Part shown: piece by piece, positions 25,947-31,945 of the stretch | Layout: the number at the start of each line of letters is the position of its first letter | How positions within the stretch are numbered: position 1 is the stretch's first letter | Assembly: GCA_964351745.1 (NCBI GenBank) | Contig: CAYGPI010000018.1 | Location: 1 to 31,945, forward strand | Length of the DNA stretch: 31,945 nucleotides | Direction of reading: 5' to 3' | From: CAYNJF01 sp964351745 | Lineage (GTDB): Bacteria > Pseudomonadota > Gammaproteobacteria > Berkiellales > Berkiellaceae | Program-made: the position numbers and the translations under genes | Notes under the pieces: model-generated | What the model was told of the DNA's origin: nothing | What the model saw: the letters and a program-made list of their open reading frames with translations, nothing else | Databases searched by the model: none

Positions 25947-25991
25947 CCTCTTTGTGATACATTTAACTAAATAACGTTGGTTTCAAAGAGG
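25947..25991 (+). promoter_or_regulatory. Hairpin that would bury the kinase ribosome binding site
   Basis: CCTCTTTG (25947-25954) is perfectly complementary to CAAAGAGG (25984-25991), with a 29-nt loop. The second arm contains the AGAGG ribosome site 4 nt before ATG 25996. In a transcript starting upstream of 25947 the site would be paired. A second 8-bp inverted repeat, AACCAACG (25883-25890) with CGTTGGTT (25975-25982), could form an outer stem instead of, or together with, the first. Confidence 0.45.
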
Positions 25992-25995
25992 CATT

Positions 25996-27969
25996 ATGCT
26001 CCTTTTTAGAAGGAATATATCTGATCACCCCAATATGGAGGGTGAAGATACGAACTTCCCTGTCTATAAATCAAATGAAAATAATAAAATACCAGAAAAT
26101 ATGCTGTATAACCGAACAGGCCAGATACTCTCCGCAAAAGCCAACTTTTATGTTCGCCAGCTTCAACTCAAAGCGCTCCAAAGAAGTACCCACAAGCAGC
26201 CGCTTCGGGGTGTTTTTCTCAACCCGGCCGATCACTTAGATCAAAATAATATGCCAATTTTAGACTGGCCAGTTTTCATTGATAACGACGGCAATGCCAT
26301 CGCGCTTTATCAGAAAAATCCTTTAGGCAAAGGTAACTTTGGTGAAACGTTTCTTGGGATCAATCTTGATACTCAAGAAGTTGTTGCTGTGAAAGTTCAG
26401 AAAACAAAAGACTTAAACACGAAAAACAGTATTGTTATTGAAAACCACACTTTGCAAGAAAGTGGTCGGTTACTTGCTAATCTAGAAAAAGCAAAAGATG
26501 GTTTATATGAAAACTATGCAGCTCAAATACTTGTCTGGGGTGAGCCATTACATCATGTTTGTGAAGAGCAAGGTAAAAAAAGAGATATCGACACAGAAAC
26601 ATTTCTCGACATGGCCATCAGTTTATGTGACAACGTAAATGCCTTTAATCTTAGCCATATTCACCGTGATATTAAGCCTGACAACATTGTCTGGGATCCA
26701 ATAACCCGACAAGCCCATTTAGTTGATTTAGGTCTCGCTGTGCCGAACAATAACACACGACACTGCTTAAAGTGCTTTCGTGCTTTTGCGCCTCCTGAAA
26801 TTTCTACAAAATTGAAGCAACATACAGAAAAAAAGAAAAATAATACCCAAACCAAGGAAGATGGAACCTTTGAATATGGTCCCAGCCAAGATGCTTATCA
26901 ACTAGGGCTATCCTTAGCTTATATAAGAGGCCGATTTACATTCAAAGATCTCTCAACTGGCAATGCCTCTATACCTCTCAATGCAACGCTCAACTCCAGT
27001 CAAATTAAATCTGATACAGATTGGCTCATGGCAAGTACTCTAAAAGGACTTATACACTCTAATCCAGCTAAACGTCTAAGCACTGAGCAAGCGAAAATGC
27101 AGTTTTCTTTAGTCAAACAAGAGCTTCTTCGACAAGCCAAAGACCCATCCAGTGACATTAATCCAAAATTTTTAGAGTGTCTAGATGTATTGAAAAAACA
27201 AGATAGGATTGATAATCCACCTAGAGCTCAAGTAACCAAACCATCGGATAATCCACCTAAAGCACAAGTAACCAAACCACCGATCAATATAACAGATGAT
27301 GGCTATGAAACCCCTGTAACGGTTCAATTACAATCTGACGCAAAGGATAGCCATGAGCTTGTCCAAAATGATGGCTATGTTGATTACTCCTTAGATGACA
27401 AAGAAAACCATGACAAAGATAGCAGTGAGCTCGTCCAAAATGATAGCTACGACACTTACTTCGTAGAGCACAAAGAAAACCGTGAGAATATGTCTCAAAA
27501 AACTATGCCCGATACTCCCCCTTCCCGCAACAAACCGTTGGTTGAAACGGCATCAACCCCACGCCTCTACTTCACAGCAGATGAGCGCTATCCTTTAACA
27601 GATTTAACAGAAATACCAAGTCTTCCATTTGTTCAACCCCCTCAGTGGAATAATATAGTACAACAAGCTTTAGCCGATATAGAGAAGTTCTCGCCACACC
27701 TATCGAGAAAAGTTTATAGTTTAGATGATAAGCGCGTTAGACTTGCAAGACAAATCGCTGCAGCTAAAATGAGGACTATTTTAGATCAGTGTGCATCTGA
27801 AGACCAACCCCTTGTAACCAGTTCAGGGGTAGAGCGATTAACACACTTTGCCCTTCAACACGAGCATTGTGAAGATAGAGCTATTCGCAAAGTGGTCACT
27901 GATATTTGCAAAACATTTAATCACCATCTAGGTAATAAACATACCCTTCAAATTAAAGCGGGTAAATAA
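25996..27969 (+). CDS. Ser/Thr-protein-kinase-like protein with repetitive Tyr-containing linker
   Basis: A 657-residue protein. A kinase domain spans about 105-370: glycine loop GKGNFGETFLG (about 111-121), Lys133 in VAVKV, catalytic HRDIKPDN with Asp225, DLG (244-246) in place of DFG, APPE (265-268) for APE, and DAYQLGLSL as the helix-F motif. All catalytic residues are present, so activity is likely. Residues about 405-510 are disordered, with NPPRAQVTKP/NPPKAQVTKP and a duplicated 24-residue unit built on ELVQNDGYVDY/ELVQNDSYDTY. A C-terminal helical domain (about 555-657) is unrecognised. There is no signal peptide or membrane helix. Together with the FtsH-like gene 74 bp downstream it forms a probable pair. 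It could be an effector acting in a host or a regulator in the bacterium; I see nothing decisive. Confidence 0.85.
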   Translation: MLLFRRNISDHPNMEGEDTNFPVYKSNENNKIPENMLYNRTGQILSAKANFYVRQLQLKALQRSTHKQPLRGVFLNPADHLDQNNMPILDWPVFIDNDGNAIALYQKNPLGKGNFGETFLGINLDTQEVVAVKVQKTKDLNTKNSIVIENHTLQESGRLLANLEKAKDGLYENYAAQILVWGEPLHHVCEEQGKKRDIDTETFLDMAISLCDNVNAFNLSHIHRDIKPDNIVWDPITRQAHLVDLGLAVPNNNTRHCLKCFRAFAPPEISTKLKQHTEKKKNNTQTKEDGTFEYGPSQDAYQLGLSLAYIRGRFTFKDLSTGNASIPLNATLNSSQIKSDTDWLMASTLKGLIHSNPAKRLSTEQAKMQFSLVKQELLRQAKDPSSDINPKFLECLDVLKKQDRIDNPPRAQVTKPSDNPPKAQVTKPPINITDDGYETPVTVQLQSDAKDSHELVQNDGYVDYSLDDKENHDKDSSELVQNDSYDTYFVEHKENRENMSQKTMPDTPPSRNKPLVETASTPRLYFTADERYPLTDLTEIPSLPFVQPPQWNNIVQQALADIEKFSPHLSRKVYSLDDKRVRLARQIAAAKMRTILDQCASEDQPLVTSSGVERLTHFALQHEHCEDRAIRKVVTDICKTFNHHLGNKHTLQIKAGK

Positions 27970-28043
27970 AAAAACAGGGCAAAAAAGTTGAACTTTCTTC
28001 TGGGCCAGATGTCTTAACATTAATAAGATAACTTGGGGTCCAA

Positions 28044-31000
28044 ATGATGTTTAACTTAATGAGTAATCATGTCAAGAACCAACCACTGAAATTTATAACA
28101 GGCCTAATTCTTGCCGTCATGCTGTTAACTTTTTCGGTAAACTCTGACTCAAGAATCTATTACAACTATCAAAAGACATCAAGTACCCAAGATGATGATG
28201 AGACAAACGAGCTTGATAAAATAAAAAACATAGCCTACTTTAAAACATTGAAGAGCCTGCTTGATGGATGGGATCCTAAAGGAAAAATTGAACCAACAAA
28301 GCAAGTTAAAGTGCTTTATAGTACTTACGAAACAGCGAAGCAGTTAGCTTTGCTCAAACGTAAAGAGACTGATGGGATTTATATTTCATTTCAAACAGAT
28401 GGTAACGTTCTAAGCAGTCTTGGTAATGATGCAAAAGCCATTTTTGAAGACTTTGTTTCTCAAACGTCCCTTCCAAATAGAACAAACATTCTTCATGTTC
28501 ATTTTTCAAACAGCAATGAAATATGGCACTCAGATGTCATGTCCATATTCATGCTTTTTAAAAATTTAAAATTGAACAAGCAAACAGCTCTTTTAATAAG
28601 CTCAGACTCACAGCATAATATTGATACCATCATAACTCCCCCTTATAAATCGACAGATGATTCAGATTTATTTACCAAAATAAGTTCTTTGGTTAAATTG
28701 CCAAAAATGAGTCCCTCAGAGAGAAAAGAGCTGGTTAAGCAGCTGACAGCAGGTTTCACCTTCGCAAAAGATATGAGTATAGATCAAGTCAATATGATAT
28801 TGCATGGTCATAGTTTTGATCAAATTTATGATTTTATATCGGAGCTGAAAAAGACAGCAAAGAATAAGAAAATTGATGTCGCGGCGGTAACCAGCACTCA
28901 AGATGCCTTAGATTTGCCACCCGTTTATACGCAGCCAGAAGTCATAACATCAAAATCAACCTCAACTAGCAATAACAGCTCAAATAGTAACTTAGCCACA
29001 GCGAATACTCCGAGCAACATTGATGGCTTCGATTTTTTTCCAAAAAATACTATCAAAGCAAGATTTTCTGATGTAGCTGGGTTAGCTGATGCTAAAAAAT
29101 CATTAAACATTTTTGTCGAATATCTTAAAAACACAAAACAATTTAACGATATTGGAGCAACGATGCCCAAAGGTATCATTCTATATGGCCCACCAGGTAC
29201 AGGTAAAACTCATCTTGCTAAAGCTTTTGCGGGTGAATCTGGGCTTAATTTTGTTTCAGCATCTGGCTCTCAATTTCTTCAGGGCTATGTCGGCGAAGGT
29301 GCTAAAACTGTGCGTAAAGTTTTTGCGCTCGCTAGATCTAAAAAACCCTGTGTACTTTTTATTGATGAGTTTGATAGCATCGCCACCTCAAGACAAGCTC
29401 CAAACTCTAAGACTTTAGAGTACGTCAATCAACTTTTAGTAGAGCTTGACGGTGTCAATGATGAAGCTAATGAAGGACTTATCATTATCGCTGCTACCAA
29501 TCGACTTGATGAGATAGACACAGCTGTCACTCGTCCAGGTCGATTTGATAGACACATCTATTTGGGTGTCCCTAATAACGAAGAGCGCCTCGAGCTCATG
29601 AATCTTTTGTCGACAAAATACAAAGTCGATCCTAACCTTGATATCAGCAAGCTTTCAAACGCACTCCAGGGATGGGAGCCTGCAAGCATCAATGCACTAT
29701 TTAATAAAGGGGCTATTGAGGCTGTTTTAGCTAAAAAAAGTGAAATTGATGAGGCTTCTTTTGAGCATGCTCGCTCACAGATTCTGCAAGATAAAAGAGA
29801 TCTTTTAGAGCAACCTCAGGATATGAAAAGCAAGTTTGAGGTCGTTTTGCCTGAAGATGTCAAAATTACCTTTGCAGATGTTGGTGGACTATCCGAAGCT
29901 AAAGAAGAGCTCAAAGATATCCTCTACTTTATGAAACATGAAGAAGCTCTTGAAAAGGCAGGGGTCTCAGCACCAACTGGCGCTATTTTGTACGGTCCTC
30001 CAGGAACTGGTAAAACCATGCTAGCAAGAGCGCTCGCCGGAGAAGCTGGCGTGAGCTTTATCTCCTTATCCGCCACAGAATTAATGGGCATGTACATTGG
30101 CCACAGCGCCCCCATTGTGAGAGAGCTATTCAAGTTAGCCCGTGCCATATCTCCAACGATTATCTTTATTGATGAATTTGATGCGATTGTTCAAGACAGA
30201 CAATCCACTGGACAAAACGGTGTTATTAACCAAGAAATTGTCAATCAACTCCTAGCTGAGCTTGACGGCATTAAAGAAGATAAAAACAGCCAACTTTTTA
30301 TTGTTGCGGCAACCAACTTACTTGACTCCATTGATCCAGCCATCATTCGACCTGGTCGCTTCGATAGACATATAGAAATTGCCTACCCTGACAATAAAGG
30401 AAGAGCAGAAATTAGTGAAATACTGTTCAAAAAGTATCAAGTACACCCTTCTGTTAAGCCTCAAGATATTGCAGACATGACCACAGGTTGGTCCCCTGCT
30501 CAAATCAAACAACTTTTCAATGAAGCTACCATTACTATGGTTAAAGCTGATGAAAAGGCTTTGACGCTGCGCATGTTTGCAGAAACCAAAGATAGAATAT
30601 TAATCGGTAGTAAATCTATTGAGGTGGTTGACGAAGAAGAGCTCACACTGACGGCCTATCACGAAGCTGGTCATGCCTTGATTGCTTACTTATTGCCTGA
30701 AAGCAACAGAACTGTTGAAAAAATTAATATTATGGCTAGAGGACATACACTTGGCGTGACTATTTATCAGCCAACCAAAGAAAGTTTCAGTCATAGTTAC
30801 CAGACTTTACTGGCGAATATCAGTGTCAGTTTAGGTGGCAGAGCTGCTGAAGAAATCTTACGTGGATACGAAGGTATCACTTCAGGTATATCCAGCGACT
30901 TAGATAGAGCCTCACAAATTGCTTTTGAATTGGTGACAAAAATTGGCTACTCCCAAGACAGAGGTTTAGCAACCTATCAAGGCAATATGACGATCAATGC

Positions 31001-31172
31001 GACTAGCCCTGAAATCCGCCTGGAAATAAAAAAGCTACTCGATACTGAGTATGCCAAAACAAAGCAGCTGTTGCTTGATAACAAAGATAAACTTGATAGA
31101 GTGGTCAAAGCACTCCTTGAAAAGCAATCTTTAACCAAAGACGAGTTTGAAGCCATTGTTTCAAAACAATAG
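28044..31172 (+). CDS. FtsH-like membrane protease with two AAA+ modules
   Basis: A 1042-residue protein, well over the 600-700 of ordinary FtsH. One membrane helix (about 17-35) is followed by about 300 residues with no recognised domain, then two complete AAA+ modules. Module 1 (about 337-570) has GPPGTGKT, FIDEFDS, pore-type YVGEGA and TRPGRFDRH. Module 2 (about 605-850) has GPPGTGKT, FIDEFDA, pore-type YIGHSA and IRPGRFDRH. The C-terminal M41 peptidase has HEAGH at 873-877 and a third zinc ligand, Asp952 in SGISSDLDRA, at the position equivalent to Asp492 of E. coli FtsH. It therefore appears active in unfolding and proteolysis. FtsH has two membrane helices; only one is visible here. ATG 28044 or 28047 may be used (GGGG at 28035-28038). 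Confidence 0.9.
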   Translation: MMFNLMSNHVKNQPLKFITGLILAVMLLTFSVNSDSRIYYNYQKTSSTQDDDETNELDKIKNIAYFKTLKSLLDGWDPKGKIEPTKQVKVLYSTYETAKQLALLKRKETDGIYISFQTDGNVLSSLGNDAKAIFEDFVSQTSLPNRTNILHVHFSNSNEIWHSDVMSIFMLFKNLKLNKQTALLISSDSQHNIDTIITPPYKSTDDSDLFTKISSLVKLPKMSPSERKELVKQLTAGFTFAKDMSIDQVNMILHGHSFDQIYDFISELKKTAKNKKIDVAAVTSTQDALDLPPVYTQPEVITSKSTSTSNNSSNSNLATANTPSNIDGFDFFPKNTIKARFSDVAGLADAKKSLNIFVEYLKNTKQFNDIGATMPKGIILYGPPGTGKTHLAKAFAGESGLNFVSASGSQFLQGYVGEGAKTVRKVFALARSKKPCVLFIDEFDSIATSRQAPNSKTLEYVNQLLVELDGVNDEANEGLIIIAATNRLDEIDTAVTRPGRFDRHIYLGVPNNEERLELMNLLSTKYKVDPNLDISKLSNALQGWEPASINALFNKGAIEAVLAKKSEIDEASFEHARSQILQDKRDLLEQPQDMKSKFEVVLPEDVKITFADVGGLSEAKEELKDILYFMKHEEALEKAGVSAPTGAILYGPPGTGKTMLARALAGEAGVSFISLSATELMGMYIGHSAPIVRELFKLARAISPTIIFIDEFDAIVQDRQSTGQNGVINQEIVNQLLAELDGIKEDKNSQLFIVAATNLLDSIDPAIIRPGRFDRHIEIAYPDNKGRAEISEILFKKYQVHPSVKPQDIADMTTGWSPAQIKQLFNEATITMVKADEKALTLRMFAETKDRILIGSKSIEVVDEEELTLTAYHEAGHALIAYLLPESNRTVEKINIMARGHTLGVTIYQPTKESFSHSYQTLLANISVSLGGRAAEEILRGYEGITSGISSDLDRASQIAFELVTKIGYSQDRGLATYQGNMTINATSPEIRLEIKKLLDTEYAKTKQLLLDNKDKLDRVVKALLEKQSLTKDEFEAIVSKQ

Positions 31173-31182
31173 GTATGACTGA

Positions 31183-31945
31183 TTAATGATTCCGAAATTT
31201 CAGGGATGAAATTGGAATAAGCAGTAAACCACAGATTAACCAGATAGCCCATAATTGTGGTAACTCCATAAAAATGAGATACCCAATGGAAGCATTTAGT
31301 ATCAATCTAAAGCAATCAAAAGGGGCTAGAAATGAAACTTCGGCATAAGCTAAAGCACTGCTCACTGCATACAGAGCAACGGCGGTTAAAGCGCCAGCAC
31401 CCACGAGCCATCCTAAATGCTCAAGCTGAGGCGGCACCCAAACAAACAAAGCTGCAACAAAGGTCACTGGAACGATTAAAATAAGGGAATAAGCCGTTAA
31501 AAGCTTTCTACTTTCACCAAGTGAAGCAAGCTTGCGCGTTAACACTTTGGCGGTTGCAAACCCAATGGAAGAAATAGCCACGCAAACCAACCCATAGATA
31601 TTCTGCGAGTGCTCCGAAAAAGCGACATAAGGCTGAATCAAGAAAAATGCCGCGATAAAGCTAGCAAACAAAATAACTATCGTTATTTTGGATGGACGCT
31701 CCTTAAGAAAGAGAGTCGCCCCCATCACCCCTAAGAGAGGCCCAATAATACTCAAAGCGACGGCATCTGCCAGCGGCAAAAAATAAATTGAGAAATACCA
31801 GCTAATCACAGCTATGGCCGAAACAATAACCCTAAAAACGTGAAGCCATTTAAATCGTGGTTTGCGCCATGCCTTTGCATCTTTGAGGATCCATGGCAGC
31901 ACAAAAACAAGCGCAAAAAGATCTTGAAAAAAGATAATACTATTA
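31183..31945 (-). CDS. EamA/DMT-superfamily transporter (5' end off window)
   Basis: A membrane protein of the drug/metabolite transporter (EamA, RhaT-like) family, cut by the right edge. The frame stays open upstream of the GTG at 31902 to the edge, and that part is hydrophobic (FFQDLFALVFVLPWIL), so the true start lies beyond the window. About 254 codons are visible, with roughly eight or nine of the usual ten helices. The segment YFLPLADAVALSIIGPLLG is the family hallmark (the P-L-A-x-A pattern after helix 3). The second EamA repeat includes YGLVCVAISSIGFATAKVL. Substrates vary widely and cannot be predicted. It converges with the FtsH-like gene, 10 bp apart. Confidence 0.88.
   Translation of the reverse strand, partial: NSIIFFQDLFALVFVLPWILKDAKAWRKPRFKWLHVFRVIVSAIAVISWYFSIYFLPLADAVALSIIGPLLGVMGATLFLKERPSKITIVILFASFIAAFFLIQPYVAFSEHSQNIYGLVCVAISSIGFATAKVLTRKLASLGESRKLLTAYSLILIVPVTFVAALFVWVPPQLEHLGWLVGAGALTAVALYAVSSALAYAEVSFLAPFDCFRLILNASIGYLIFMELPQLWAIWLICGLLLIPISSLKFRNH

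Noticed and set aside
27970..28043. Terminator between the kinase and the FtsH-like gene
   Set aside because: Only a 5-bp AAAGT/ACTTT stem without a T-run is visible, so read-through is more likely.

Overview
The window looks like chromosomal DNA of a low-GC gammaproteobacterium. The best single piece of evidence is a clear RpoS-type sigma factor (23522-24487). The eukaryotic-style kinase and the unrecognised small membrane proteins would fit a host-associated lineage such as the Legionellales, but that placement is a weak inference. I saw no rRNA, tRNA, insertion sequence or CRISPR array.

Region 1 (1-14700) is the most unusual part. Six minus-strand genes, read right to left, encode a periplasmic HlyD/RND-type adaptor, a membrane GGDEF-GGDEF-EAL protein, a GAF-HlyD adaptor, a PqqD-like/M50-protease/HlyD fusion, a shortened SecA paralogue, and a giant DUF4347/cadherin-like repeat protein. 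The giant protein starts with a LEPR-XLL-like motif, has no signal peptide, and runs off the left edge. A divergent plus-strand gene encodes an acidic, Ca-binding-type protein that may be a second substrate. The order and tight coupling of the middle genes suggest a dedicated export pathway for large surface proteins under c-di-GMP control. I know of no experimental description of such a system.

Region 2 (14708-16291) holds two unrecognised small membrane proteins with basic tails. One has a strong promoter whose spacer is an 18-bp palindrome. Region 3 (16369-20736) is an aapJQMP-type amino-acid ABC operon, preceded by a long leader with a possible Asp/Ser-rich leader peptide and a 10-bp long-range inverted repeat. 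Region 4 (20737-22186) contains a gene broken by three successive frameshifts and a small two-helix membrane protein.

Region 5 (22216-25877) is conventional: a Bcr/CflA-family exporter, divergent rpoS, and rmuC. Region 6 (25996-31945) holds a Ser/Thr-kinase-like protein whose ribosome binding site can pair into a hairpin, a 1042-residue FtsH-like protease with two AAA+ modules instead of one, and a convergent EamA/DMT transporter cut by the right edge.
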